Assembly: GCA_020846975.1 (NCBI GenBank)
Contig: JADLCX010000063.1
Span: 61,725-125,724 of the forward strand
DNA from: Phycisphaerales bacterium
Lineage (GTDB): Bacteria > Planctomycetota > Phycisphaerae > Phycisphaerales > UBA1924
Length of the DNA stretch: 64,000 bases
Direction: 5' to 3'
The notes under the pieces are model-generated. The model did not search any database and had not been told where the DNA came from. It saw nothing but the letters and a program-made list of their open reading frames with translations. The position numbers and the translations under genes are program-made. Shown here piece by piece: positions 36,339 through 45,955 of this stretch. The first letter of the stretch is position 1, and each line of letters begins with the position of its first letter.

Positions 36339-39263
36339 CTATGACGCCTGCGCCGACCCGCCACCGGTTGCGGTGGCGTGGGCATCGGGTGCGGAGTCGA
36401 TCGCGCGGCGCACGAGCCCATAATCCGCGGCGGAATCGGCCGCGGCGCGGAGGCGACGCGAAGCGAGCCGGAGCCCGAAGAACGCGGTCGGCATCAAGGC
36501 CAGCAGGAGCGTGAGGAACACAACCATCGCCATGCCCGTCGAGAGCGCGGAAGAAGAGGCGAGGATGAGCCAACCGATGCCGGCCAGGGTCAGCGGGAGG
36601 AGCGACGCGACTCTCAGCAGGGTTCGCGCGGATCCCGGATCATGACCGCGAGCGATGACGCGGCCAAGCCCGGCGAGCGCGACCGGAACGGCGGCCGACG
36701 GAACCAGCAGGACCAGAGCCGGCCAGGTAACCAGCCCGGAGCCTTCGGCCGTGAACCTGATCGAGCCCGACGAAACCAGCCACACCGCGAAGATCAGTTG
36801 CGACGCGAGGGCCCCGATCCCGACAGCCCAGAACGCCACGCGCCAAGGCGCAAGCAGGGACTCGAGCGGCGAGGGCGAGAGTCGTCCGAGGGCGGCGCGA
36901 CAGCCGTCGAGCGCGATGACCGTCACCGCGAACCAGAACGGCGCGTACACCATCGAGAGCACGCCGGCCGCTTCCACGACGATCAACTGGAAGGGCACAG
37001 TCACACCGAGCAGCAGCAGGCCGACCATGAGCGTCAGGGCTGCGCGATCAAGGCCTTGCGACGCCCGGCGGAGCGAGGTACTCGGCACGAACGAGAGCCT
37101 TGCCGGATCGAGGCTGTTCAGAACCGGCGCCGCGCAACCGGGGCAACCCGCCTGAACGCTGCTCCCGACGAGGTCGCGGCCGCAGGAAACGCACTTGACG
37201 AGGCACACCAGAACGCCTCCGGGCGCTTCGGGCACGGTCGCCGCGGGCTGGGGCTCGGGTGTCGGCGCGTTGACGCGTCTCTTGCCGGCCAGGGAACTGA
37301 GGCTCTGGTAATAGGTGCTCGACTTGCCGGGCGATTCCGGCGCGCCTTCCACCCTCGCCACCGCCGGGGAGAGCAGCGTGCGTCGGATCAGCCCGAGCCG
37401 CCAGGCGAGGTAGGTCAGCACCGCCAGAAAGACGAGCGCTCCGAGCGAGGCGAGCCAGAAGAACCCGAGGGCGAGGCGTTGCGAGGGCGAGCGATCGGAA
37501 AACACCGCGACCGAGAGCGAAGTCGCCGCGAGCCCGACGATACCCAACGTCGCGACAACCGCGCACAGCCGAGCCAGGGAATCGCCCGAACGGACTCGTC
37601 CACCGTGACCCCGGCCGAGCAACCGATGCAAACACGCAATGATGTGCGCCGGAATCGCGCACATCGCGAGCCCGGCAACCAACCAGAAGATCATGCCCAG
37701 CCGCGTTTCCCAAGCGACAGATTGTGCATCCCAGGCGTGCCGCAGGTAGAACGCGCCCAGCACGACACCGACGAACGCCGCGGCCGCGGCAAGCCCCCAG
37801 CGCGCAGGTCGGTAGGGTTCTCTGACGCCCTCCATCGATTCCCGCGTGCTGGCAAAATAAGCGCCGATGGCCCCGAGCACGAGGGCGACCATCGTCGAGC
37901 TCACCGCCCACACACCGTAGTGCGTCGGCAGCGTGTGAATGGCAAGCCGGGTGATCGAGAGTCCGGCGAGCGTGATGATCAGGACCAGCGGCGCGGACGC
38001 CATGATGAGCAAGCCGAGGTGGATACGTCTCAGCCAGGCCGGGTCCGCGAAGATCAGGCGGTCCTTGCGCAGGCTGTGCTCGATGGGACGCTGGCACTCC
38101 GGGCAGCGAGCGGCTGTCGGCAGCCCGCGAAGTTCGTAGCCGCACTGCACGCAGGGAACGGGTTCGGAGAGCACCGCGCCTTCCGACGCCAGGACGCGGA
38201 GATCGTGCGGCGCCCCGACTATCTCCGGTGTCGCGGACGCCGGCACACCCTCGATCGCCGAGACCAGCGTCGCGGGACCGACCGTGGCGCGAGACTTGAC
38301 CGCACCCACAAGCCGGGCGAGTTGATCGATACCCGCCGCGGCGGTCACGGTCTTTCCCGATGCCTCGCGGAATCCATCGAGCAGTTTGTGGCAGGACTTG
38401 GTGCGGAAGCGCGGGTCGTTGTTCGCGGCGCGCTGGAGCAGTTCGATCACCGGCTTTGGAATGGCGACGGCCTGCAGGGGTTCGGGCGGGAACACACCCG
38501 CCTTGTGCAGTTCGCGCAGGGCCGCGACCGACCCCTCGTAGGGCGCGCGGCCGGCGAGCAGGTGGTAGGTGGTGGCGGCCAGGGCGTAGATGTCGGTGCG
38601 CGCGGAGGCCTCGCCGTCGAAACACTCCGGCGCCATGTAGGCCGGGGTTCCCGAGGTCATGATCCGCTCGCGGTTCTCGACCCGGCAGGCCAGGCCGAAG
38701 TCGGTCAGGTAGGCCTGACCCTGCACATCGACGAGGATGTTGCTCGGCTTGATGTCGCGGTGGATGACGCCCGCCTCGTGAAGCTTGTCGAGCGCGTCGG
38801 CGATGCGTTCCAGCACGGCCAGCGCCGCGGGCAGGCGCAGCGGACCGGTACGTTCGACCAGTTCGGCGAGCGTGGGGCCGCTCACGTACTCCATCACCAG
38901 ATAGGGAACGTTCTCGACCATGTCGGCGTGAAGCACCGCGGTGAGCCCGAGGTGCCGGACCTGGGCCGCGGCGCGGGCGCCATCGAGGAACACCTGGAAC
39001 CGTGGGTCGTCACGATCGGTCACGGTCGCGAGCAAGAACTTGACCGCGACCTGACGATCCAGAAACTCGTGGTGGCCGAGCCAGACGACACCCATGCCGC
39101 CGTGGCCGAGTTCGCGGATGAGCCGCACCGAACCGAGGCGTGAAGGGATGACCAGCGCGGGCTGGGCGCTGCCGCCGGGGCGCGTGCCGTCGCCCGTCGC
39201 CGCGGCTTGCGCGGCCTTGGAATCGGGCGACCAGGAGAGCGTGACGGTCTCGGCGGTGGTCAT
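36339..39263 (-). CDS. Serine/threonine protein kinase with zinc ribbons and many membrane spans
   Basis: 974 residues. Kinase domain about 44-310: glycine loop LGHGGMGVVWLG, catalytic Lys in VAVKFLL, catalytic loop HRDIKPSNI, DFG metal site, SGTPAYMAPECFDG. Two C4 zinc ribbons, CVQCGYELRGLP...CPECQ (about 373-395) and CVSCGRDLVGS...CPGC (about 690-712), each precede a block of four or more membrane spans. The zinc-ribbon/transmembrane part is about 560 residues and probably senses something at or in the membrane. No PASTA repeats. This architecture fits planctomycete STPKs. Phosphorylated partners may include proteins with FHA domains such as that at 28578-30479. Confidence 0.87.
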   Translation of the reverse strand: MTTAETVTLSWSPDSKAAQAAATGDGTRPGGSAQPALVIPSRLGSVRLIRELGHGGMGVVWLGHHEFLDRQVAVKFLLATVTDRDDPRFQVFLDGARAAAQVRHLGLTAVLHADMVENVPYLVMEYVSGPTLAELVERTGPLRLPAALAVLERIADALDKLHEAGVIHRDIKPSNILVDVQGQAYLTDFGLACRVENRERIMTSGTPAYMAPECFDGEASARTDIYALAATTYHLLAGRAPYEGSVAALRELHKAGVFPPEPLQAVAIPKPVIELLQRAANNDPRFRTKSCHKLLDGFREASGKTVTAAAGIDQLARLVGAVKSRATVGPATLVSAIEGVPASATPEIVGAPHDLRVLASEGAVLSEPVPCVQCGYELRGLPTAARCPECQRPIEHSLRKDRLIFADPAWLRRIHLGLLIMASAPLVLIITLAGLSITRLAIHTLPTHYGVWAVSSTMVALVLGAIGAYFASTRESMEGVREPYRPARWGLAAAAAFVGVVLGAFYLRHAWDAQSVAWETRLGMIFWLVAGLAMCAIPAHIIACLHRLLGRGHGGRVRSGDSLARLCAVVATLGIVGLAATSLSVAVFSDRSPSQRLALGFFWLASLGALVFLAVLTYLAWRLGLIRRTLLSPAVARVEGAPESPGKSSTYYQSLSSLAGKRRVNAPTPEPQPAATVPEAPGGVLVCLVKCVSCGRDLVGSSVQAGCPGCAAPVLNSLDPARLSFVPSTSLRRASQGLDRAALTLMVGLLLLGVTVPFQLIVVEAAGVLSMVYAPFWFAVTVIALDGCRAALGRLSPSPLESLLAPWRVAFWAVGIGALASQLIFAVWLVSSGSIRFTAEGSGLVTWPALVLLVPSAAVPVALAGLGRVIARGHDPGSARTLLRVASLLPLTLAGIGWLILASSSALSTGMAMVVFLTLLLALMPTAFFGLRLASRRLRAAADSAADYGLVRRAIDSAPDAHATATGGGSAQAS

Positions 39264-39340
39264 GGCGGGCTGAAGAACTCAGGCCAACGTCCCGAAGCAT
39301 AACGCACCCGCGAATGGGACGCCCGGCGCCGTCGCTACCG

Positions 39341-39411
39341 GGTGTGGTCCAAGTTTGTGGTGGCGAGAACTGGTGGCGGGGTACCCCGCCACCACATACA
39401 TGGACTACACC
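39341..39411. repeat. Nested palindrome between kinase and MFS genes
   Basis: A 71 bp element. Outer arms of 25 bp (39341-39365 and 39387-39411) match in inverted orientation at 22 positions. Inside is a perfect 24 bp palindrome (39371-39394) centred on GGGGTACCCC. The heptamer GGTGGCG occurs twice on the left (39359-39365, 39372-39378), so either copy can pair with CGCCACC at 39387-39393. The hexamer TCGCTA flanks it at 39332-39337 and 39413-39418, possibly a target duplication. It begins 5 bp past the MFS stop codon and could also end that transcript. A REP-like or MITE-like origin is plausible. Confidence 0.75.
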
Positions 39412-39415
39412 CTCG

Positions 39416-40981
39416 CTAGCGCCCATCGTCGATCGGCGCGCCCCGACGCTCGCGGATCAGCAGCGTTCCGACAACCAGTGTCATCGCCGCGATGGCAATG
39501 GGGTAGATCAGCCCGACAAAGCTCGGTCCGCCAACCAACCGGGCGTGCCACGAGTCTGGCTCGCTCGCCGCGGCGGCGGCGAGGGATGCCGCGATGAAAG
39601 GGGTCAGGCCGCCGAAGACACCGTTGCCGATGTGGTACGGGAGCGACATGGAGGTGTAGCGGATGCGCGTGGGGAACAGCTCAACCAGGAACGCCGCGAT
39701 GGGCCCGTAGACCATCGTCACGAGCACCACCTGAACAAACACGAGCGCGCCGAGCGTGACGGCGATGGGCGTTGACGGTCGGACGGAGACCTCGGTCTTT
39801 GGCGTTTCGAGCTTCACACCGGGGCCGGAGCGCTCGGTGACTTTCCGTACGGCCACCGTGCCGTCGGCGTATCGATCCGCGAACCGGGAAGCGATGGTCT
39901 GCACGCCCTGCGTCAATGTTCGTTGTTCCTCGATCATCTCAACGACGGGCGTTCCGAGGCGCGAGAGATCCGCCGCGCGGGCCATCTGGTGGTAGATGGG
40001 CAGGTACGAGAGGATCGCGAGCAGGCACCCGGCCATGATGATCGGCTTGCGCCCGATGCGGTCGGAGAGCGCGCCGAAGACGACGAACAACGGCGTGGCC
40101 GCGAGCAGCACGATGCCGATGATGGTGTTGGTTACAACAAAGTCAAGGTTGAGGGTCTTGAGCATGAACGTCTGGGCGTAGAACTGCCCCGTGTACCAGA
40201 CCACGCCCTGACCGGCCGTGGCGCCGAACAACGCGATGAGCACCAGTTTCAGGTTCGGCCACCTGGTGAACGAGTCGCGCAGCGGCGTGGCGGAGCCGCG
40301 GCCCGAGGCCTTCATCCGCTCGAACACGGGCGACTCTCGCAGTTTCATCCGCAGGACGTACGAGAGCACCACGAGTACGATCGAGATGAGGAACGGAACC
40401 CGCCACCCCCACTCGCCGAACGCCTGCTCGCCCATGTTGAGCCGGCACGCGAGGATCACCGCCAGCGAGACGAAGAACCCGAGCGTGGCGGTGGTCTGGA
40501 TCCAACTGGTGTAGTACCCGCGCCGGTGATCGGGCGCGTGCTCGGCGACATAGGTGGCCGCGCCGCCGTACTCGCCGCCGAGCGCCAGGCCCTGCAGCAG
40601 CCGCAGCACGAGCACGATGAGCGGAGCCAGGATCCCGATCTGCTCGTACCCCGGCACCAGCCCGATGGCGAACGTCGCCCCGCCCATGAGCAGGAGCGTC
40701 ACCAGGAAGGTGTACTTCCGGCCGATGAGATCGCCGATCCGCCCGAAGAACACCGCGCCGAACGGCCGCACGATGAACCCCGCGGCGAAGGTGGCGAGCG
40801 TTGACAGGAACGCGGCGGTCGGGTTGCTCTTGGGGAAGAACTGCGTGGCGATGACCGGCGCCAGCGCGCCGAAGAGGTAGAAGTCGTACCACTCGATGAG
40901 CGTTCCCGCGCTGGACGCGAGGATGACGGTGCGGAGGGTTTTCGACGGCGGTGCCAGCGCGGTCTGATCGTCTACATTCAC
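39416..40981 (-). CDS. MFS transporter, metabolite:H+ symporter (MHS) type
   Basis: About 521 residues, 12 predicted spans. EWYDFYLFGALAPVIA in span 1, FGRIGDLIGRKY (the loop 2-3 MFS motif), LQGLALGGEYGGAATYVAEHAP and ALSDRIGRKPII place it near the ProP/KgtP-like MHS group, symporters for compatible solutes or organic acids. An insert of about 80 soluble residues (about 340-420) lies between late spans, unusual for the family. I chose GTG at 40981; an in-frame TTG at 40990 is possible; neither has a good ribosome site. Substrate unknown. Confidence 0.82.
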   Translation of the reverse strand: MNVDDQTALAPPSKTLRTVILASSAGTLIEWYDFYLFGALAPVIATQFFPKSNPTAAFLSTLATFAAGFIVRPFGAVFFGRIGDLIGRKYTFLVTLLLMGGATFAIGLVPGYEQIGILAPLIVLVLRLLQGLALGGEYGGAATYVAEHAPDHRRGYYTSWIQTTATLGFFVSLAVILACRLNMGEQAFGEWGWRVPFLISIVLVVLSYVLRMKLRESPVFERMKASGRGSATPLRDSFTRWPNLKLVLIALFGATAGQGVVWYTGQFYAQTFMLKTLNLDFVVTNTIIGIVLLAATPLFVVFGALSDRIGRKPIIMAGCLLAILSYLPIYHQMARAADLSRLGTPVVEMIEEQRTLTQGVQTIASRFADRYADGTVAVRKVTERSGPGVKLETPKTEVSVRPSTPIAVTLGALVFVQVVLVTMVYGPIAAFLVELFPTRIRYTSMSLPYHIGNGVFGGLTPFIAASLAAAAASEPDSWHARLVGGPSFVGLIYPIAIAAMTLVVGTLLIRERRGAPIDDGR

Positions 40982-41044
40982 GGCGGGCAATGTACCAGAT
41001 TGACGCCGGCCCGGTCGCGAATGCAGGGTCGGGCTCCCGAGAGC

Positions 41045-42829
41045 TCAGTACAGCACGCGCTGGATCTCGCTCTCGTTGGTCAGCCCCAGCGCCGCCTTCT
41101 CGCGGGCATCGTCCAGCATCGTCTTCATGCCCATCTCGCGGGCCTTCTCGGCGATGCTCACCGCGTCGGCGCCCTGCCCGGTCATGCGACGAAGTTCGTC
41201 GTTCATCTTCATGATCTCGTACACCGCGACGCGCCCGAAGTAGCCCGTGCCCATGCACCGGTCGCACTTACCCTGATAGCCCGTGCCTGTTCCCGCCCCG
41301 CCGCAGGCCTTGCAGGTCCGGCGCAGCAGCCGTTGGGCCATGGCCGCCAGCAGCGTCGACGTGATGAGGTACGGTTCGACGCCGATGTCCACCAGTCGCG
41401 CGATCGCGCTGGGGGCGTCGTTGGTGTGCAGCGTGCTGAGCACCAGGTGGCCGGTGAGCGAGGCCTGCACCGCGAGTTGGGCCGTTTCCTTGTCGCGGAT
41501 CTCGCCGACGAGGATGACGTCCGGGTCCTGCCGCAGAAGCGACCGCAGCCCCGCCGAGAACGTGACGTTCCGCTTCACGTTCACCTGGGTCTGGCTGATG
41601 CCCTCGAGGTGGTACTCGACCGGGTCCTCGATCGTCATCACGTTGCGGCTGGTCCGATCCACCTTGCCCAGGGCTCCGTAGAGCGTGGTGGTCTTTCCCG
41701 AGCCGGTCGGTCCGGTGACGAGGATGATCCCGTTGGAGCGTCGCACCAGGTCGAGGAACTCGACCTGCATGTGCTTGCTCATGCCGACATCATCCAGCGA
41801 GAGCTGCGTCTGCGACTGGTCGAGCAGGCGGAGCACCACTCGCTCGCCGTACACCGTCGGGATCACGCTGAGCCGGATATCGATCTTGCGGTTGCCGATC
41901 CGCACCGAACTGTGGCCGTCCTGCGGGCTGTGGCGGTTGGCGATGTCCAGTTCGGTCATGACCTTCAACCGCGAACTGATCGCCGGCGCCAGCGACAGCG
42001 GCGGGCTGAACGCGTCGATCAGCATGCCGTCGATGCGGAAACGGATAACGAGCTTCTGCTCCATCGGGTGGACGTGGATGTCCGAAGCGCGGCGGCGCAG
42101 GGCCTCGAACAGGATCATGTTCACCAGCCGGATGACCGGCGTCTGGCGGGCCAGTTGCAGCAGGTCCGTCGAGTTGCGGATGCTGCCCGCCGCCGACTCG
42201 ATCGCCCGCTCGTCGAGCGGCATCTCCTCCACGATCTCGGTGACAAGATCCTGCTTCTGCTCGTAGCCGCGGTTGATCAGGTTGACGACCGCGCCGCGCG
42301 GGCTGAGCACGAGCCTCACGGGCATGCCCAGCCGCTCCTCGAGCATGCAGAACAAGGCCGGCTGCATCGGCTGCGCTGTCGCGCAGGTCATCACGTGCCC
42401 GTCGCTCGAAAGCCCCGCCACCAGCCGCTCGCGGGCGAGGTTCGCGGGGACCATCTCGTAGAACCGCACCGCCGACTCGTTGAACCTCGGCTCGGGTTCG
42501 AGCCGGAGCCCGGTTCGCTGCGCCAGTTTTTCGAGCCCCGAGTGCTCGTCCAGCGCGAGCATCGACAGCATCACATCCCACGGCTCATCGTCCGAACCCG
42601 GCAACTTCGGGAAACTGCGGAGCTGCTCGGGCTTGAGTTCCAGGCCGACAGCGCCGCCGGGGCCCGGCGAGGCGAACTGAGACGCGATGCGTCCCCAATC
42701 CGTCGCGCTGGCCGCGACGAGGTCCTTGACCGGTCCCTCCGCGGCAGAGCCCTTCCTTGCGCCGTTGGCGCCGGCGCGCGGCGCGGGCTCGGGGTTCGGG
42801 CGGCCGAAAGGGAGCTTCTTGATCGCCAT
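41045..42829 (-). CDS. Second GspE/PilB-type assembly ATPase
   Basis: 594 residues. N-terminal MshEN-like part to about 210, then the ATPase: Walker A GPTGSGKTTTLYGAL (Lys about 378), EDPVEYHLEG, Walker B LVGEIRDKETAQ, His box LSTLHTNDAPSA. A zinc motif CKACG...CDRCMGTG follows near 520. It is a paralog of the ATPase at 19146-21059 and is only about as similar as GspE is to PilB across species, so the two may drive different filaments or divide assembly and retraction. It follows the secretin gene by 57 bp on the same strand. Confidence 0.92.
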   Translation of the reverse strand: MAIKKLPFGRPNPEPAPRAGANGARKGSAAEGPVKDLVAASATDWGRIASQFASPGPGGAVGLELKPEQLRSFPKLPGSDDEPWDVMLSMLALDEHSGLEKLAQRTGLRLEPEPRFNESAVRFYEMVPANLARERLVAGLSSDGHVMTCATAQPMQPALFCMLEERLGMPVRLVLSPRGAVVNLINRGYEQKQDLVTEIVEEMPLDERAIESAAGSIRNSTDLLQLARQTPVIRLVNMILFEALRRRASDIHVHPMEQKLVIRFRIDGMLIDAFSPPLSLAPAISSRLKVMTELDIANRHSPQDGHSSVRIGNRKIDIRLSVIPTVYGERVVLRLLDQSQTQLSLDDVGMSKHMQVEFLDLVRRSNGIILVTGPTGSGKTTTLYGALGKVDRTSRNVMTIEDPVEYHLEGISQTQVNVKRNVTFSAGLRSLLRQDPDVILVGEIRDKETAQLAVQASLTGHLVLSTLHTNDAPSAIARLVDIGVEPYLITSTLLAAMAQRLLRRTCKACGGAGTGTGYQGKCDRCMGTGYFGRVAVYEIMKMNDELRRMTGQGADAVSIAEKAREMGMKTMLDDAREKAALGLTNESEIQRVLY

Positions 42830-42886
42830 GATGAGGACTCGGCCCGGGCGAACTTCGTCGCCAGGGGGTGAAGGGGGGGAGGGGTT

Positions 42887-45800
42887 TCAGTTCCCTTCGT
42901 ACATCGTGCCGGTCTTCTTCGACGTCTTCTTACGGCTGCCCGACTCCGGGCGGATGATGTCGAACTGCGGCCGCTGATCGTCGATCGTGGCTTCCTGTTC
43001 CTCGCTGGTCTGGTCCTGCGCCGACTGGAGCACATCGATCCGCTCGTGCTCGGTCGGGGGAAGTTCCTGCTCCAGCCGCGATGTGCTCAGCGGCTTGCGC
43101 GTCAGCAGGCGCAGGTCCGCGAAGGACGGGTCACGCATGATCTTGGGCGTGATGAAGACGTACAGAGTGATGTTGCGGGTCGTGTTCCGGGTATCGCGGA
43201 ACAGTTGCCCGATCAGCGGGATGTCCTTGAGCAGCGGGATCCCGTTGACCGTCGTGTTCAACTGCTCCAGTTGCAGCCCGCCCACGACGATCGTGGTGTC
43301 GCTGGGCACCGTCACCGAATCGGTCTTGACGCGGTTCTCGAGTTTCGGCGGCGGCACGCCCGCGACGCTCGAACTGCCCGTGAAACTCGAGAGCTCGATC
43401 TCGAACTCGAGCTTCATGTACCCGCCCTCGGAGATCTGCGGCTTGACCGTCAGCCGGGGTCCGGCGGGCTCGAACCCGCCGAAACTCTGCGTGTTGTTCT
43501 GGTTGTCCGAGCCGATGGTCGTGGTCAGCGTCGGCTGTTGATCCAGGCTCTCGACGGTCGCTTCCTGGTTGTCATCCACCAGCACCTGCGGGCTGGCGAG
43601 GATGCGCGAGTCCGTGTTGGTCTGGATCGCGTTGATGATGATCGGCACATCCTTCGAGCGAATCACGGCCGTCGTAAGCCCGCTGAGGTTGGTGAACACG
43701 TTCTTCGGGTCCAGCAGGCTCGCGCCGCTGGTCGAGGTTCCCACCGAGCCCAGGCCGAAGTTGGTGTTGAGCGCAAACTGCCCGATCACCTGCTGGACCT
43801 CGACCGCCAGGCGGAAGTCCTCGCTGGTGTTGATCGCGACGATCTTCGCCTCGATGAACACCTGCGGGCGGCGCAGGTCGAGCTTGTTGATCAGGGCCTT
43901 GAGCTGCGGCTGCAGGCGCTTGGGGGCACGGACAACGACCTGGTTGGTCGGCTCGTCGGCCAGCACGTGCACATCCTCGCTGTTGATCTCGGTCACCTCG
44001 CCCGGCGCCGAGGGCTGGCTCGGGTTCGTCCGCTCACCCGCCGCGGCACGCTCGATATCTCGCGTACGGCTGGTCGCGGTGTCGCGGTTGCGCGTCCGAT
44101 CGCCCAGGTTCCGCCCGAGCAGCGCGCCCCGGTTCCCGCTGCTGCTGGTGCTGTTCAGCACGTCCGTCACCGTCTGCGCCAACTCCGTGGCCTTGCTGTG
44201 CTTGAGTTTGATGAACTCGTAGGTGATCGTGTCGTCGAACTCGCTCAGGGGGCCGAGTTCCCGAATCATCTCCTTGATCCGGCCGTGCTGCTGCGGCGTG
44301 CCGCGATAGACGAACATGCCCGCCTCGGGATAGACGACAAACCCGGCGCCGATCGGCGCCGAGGACTGCTGGCCCCCGATCCCGGGCTGCACACCCCCTC
44401 GACCCCTGGCTCCGAGCGCCGAAACACCGCCGCCGCCCAGCCCCTGCGCGTCTTCGCTGCTGAAGTACGTGACCTCGCCGAGCTGCTGCTGCCGGGCGGC
44501 ATCGACCAGCACCTCGGTCGCGCGGTTGCCGATCTTGTAGATCTCGGTCGTGAACTGGCTCGGCACATCCACGAGTTGGAGCAGCCGGAACAACTGCGCG
44601 GTCTCGTCGGTCCGACCCTTAAACATCAGCGCGTTGGTCGAGGAATCCAGGCTCAGCCGTTCCGCGAGGTTGGAGATCGATCCGCCCACGGGCGCGGCCA
44701 CCGGCGCCGCGTTGGGCGCGGGCGAGCCCGGGGCTCGACCCACGCCGACCCCGCCCGTGCTCGAGCCGACCAGCTCCAGGATGCGATCCCGGGCCGACGA
44801 CGCGGCGATGTGGTTCACCGGGAACCGCGTGTACGCGATCTTGCTCTGCTGGTCGATCAACTCCTTGACGATCGTCTTCACCAGCTCGATGTTGTTGGGC
44901 GTGTCGGTGATGATGATCACGCCCAGGTCGTCGTTGAAGATCGGCTGCGTCGCGGGCGCCCCGCCGCCCGGCGCCGCGCGGTTCGCGTTGAGCAGCGACG
45001 TGATGATCGCCTGGATCGAAGAGGGCTTCAGACCGGGGGTATGGATCACCTGGGTCGAGTTGCTGCTGTCGTTGCCGATCTGCGGCGTGATCTGGTTGAC
45101 CTGCGTGATGATGTAGATGCCGCGCGTGTCGCGGATCATCGTGTACCCCTTCTGCTCCAGCAGGTAGGTCAGGAACGGCAGGATCTGGCTCGTGGGAACC
45201 GTCACCGGCGTCATCAGCACGACCTTCTGCCCGAGCAGCCCGCTGTCGTTGGCGATGATCTGCAGGTTCAACGCCTGCTGCACGTACTGCACGATCAGCG
45301 CCAGTTCGGTCGCGTCCGTGAAGTTGAAGACAAAGCTCTTGCCGTCATCCGTGAACGCCGATTCGACGGGTGGGAGGGTCTGCCCATCCGCGCCCGCCGC
45401 GCCCCCCGCGGCCGGCGCCATCGGCATCGCCGGCACGTTGGTCACGCCGGGCACCGCGGCCGGACCCGGCGGGGTCGTTGGCGGCTTGATCGTCGGGTTG
45501 GGCGTGACCGGCTTGTTCTGGCCCCCGCTCGTCTTGGGCGGCGTCCGCTCCGGTTCCTTGGCCGGAGGCTTGGACGGATGTCCTGCCCCCGGTTTGGGTG
45601 CCGTCGCCGCCGTCGGGTCCTTGCGAGGAATGTCCGTCACCTTCGGTCCGGCTGGCTGGGGCGGCGTGGCCGCGGGCTTGGCGGGTGCCTGCGACTTCAC
45701 CTCTGCCCCATGCTTGGCAGCCTCCTCTTGAAGCATCTTCATCAGCCGGTCTCGCTCGGTATCCGGCGGAGTGGTCTCGGGCTGCTTCGGCGGTTCATCG

Positions 45801-45955
45801 GGTTGTGCCGCGACCGGGAGGCCGACGAACGCCGAAACACCCGCCGCCAGCCCCACGCACCCGAGCACGGCCACGATCACATGCCCGCGAGCGGCCGCGC
45901 GGCCCCGCAGCCGATGGCGCGTGATGACGTTCGTTCGGGGTTCTCGGCGTTGCAT
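42887..45955 (-). CDS. gspD: GspD/PilQ-type secretin
   Basis: 1022 residues. An N-terminal signal/anchor (VIVAVLGCVGLAAGVSAFVGLPVAA) is followed by a Pro/Lys/Thr-rich stretch (about 45-180), long for the family. N0 domain begins about 205 (FNFTDATELALIVQYVQQALNLQIIAND), with repeated N1-N3 domains (LIVKTIVKELIDQQSKIAY and IKLKHSKATELAQTVTDVLN). The secretin domain (about 735-960) ends VGGLQLEQLNTTVNGIPLLKDIPLIGQLF and YVFITPKIM. It forms the outer-membrane channel. Its distance (about 20 kb) from the GspE-GspK operon is unusual. Confidence 0.93.
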   Translation of the reverse strand: MQRREPRTNVITRHRLRGRAAARGHVIVAVLGCVGLAAGVSAFVGLPVAAQPDEPPKQPETTPPDTERDRLMKMLQEEAAKHGAEVKSQAPAKPAATPPQPAGPKVTDIPRKDPTAATAPKPGAGHPSKPPAKEPERTPPKTSGGQNKPVTPNPTIKPPTTPPGPAAVPGVTNVPAMPMAPAAGGAAGADGQTLPPVESAFTDDGKSFVFNFTDATELALIVQYVQQALNLQIIANDSGLLGQKVVLMTPVTVPTSQILPFLTYLLEQKGYTMIRDTRGIYIITQVNQITPQIGNDSSNSTQVIHTPGLKPSSIQAIITSLLNANRAAPGGGAPATQPIFNDDLGVIIITDTPNNIELVKTIVKELIDQQSKIAYTRFPVNHIAASSARDRILELVGSSTGGVGVGRAPGSPAPNAAPVAAPVGGSISNLAERLSLDSSTNALMFKGRTDETAQLFRLLQLVDVPSQFTTEIYKIGNRATEVLVDAARQQQLGEVTYFSSEDAQGLGGGGVSALGARGRGGVQPGIGGQQSSAPIGAGFVVYPEAGMFVYRGTPQQHGRIKEMIRELGPLSEFDDTITYEFIKLKHSKATELAQTVTDVLNSTSSSGNRGALLGRNLGDRTRNRDTATSRTRDIERAAAGERTNPSQPSAPGEVTEINSEDVHVLADEPTNQVVVRAPKRLQPQLKALINKLDLRRPQVFIEAKIVAINTSEDFRLAVEVQQVIGQFALNTNFGLGSVGTSTSGASLLDPKNVFTNLSGLTTAVIRSKDVPIIINAIQTNTDSRILASPQVLVDDNQEATVESLDQQPTLTTTIGSDNQNNTQSFGGFEPAGPRLTVKPQISEGGYMKLEFEIELSSFTGSSSVAGVPPPKLENRVKTDSVTVPSDTTIVVGGLQLEQLNTTVNGIPLLKDIPLIGQLFRDTRNTTRNITLYVFITPKIMRDPSFADLRLLTRKPLSTSRLEQELPPTEHERIDVLQSAQDQTSEEQEATIDDQRPQFDIIRPESGSRKKTSKKTGTMYEGN

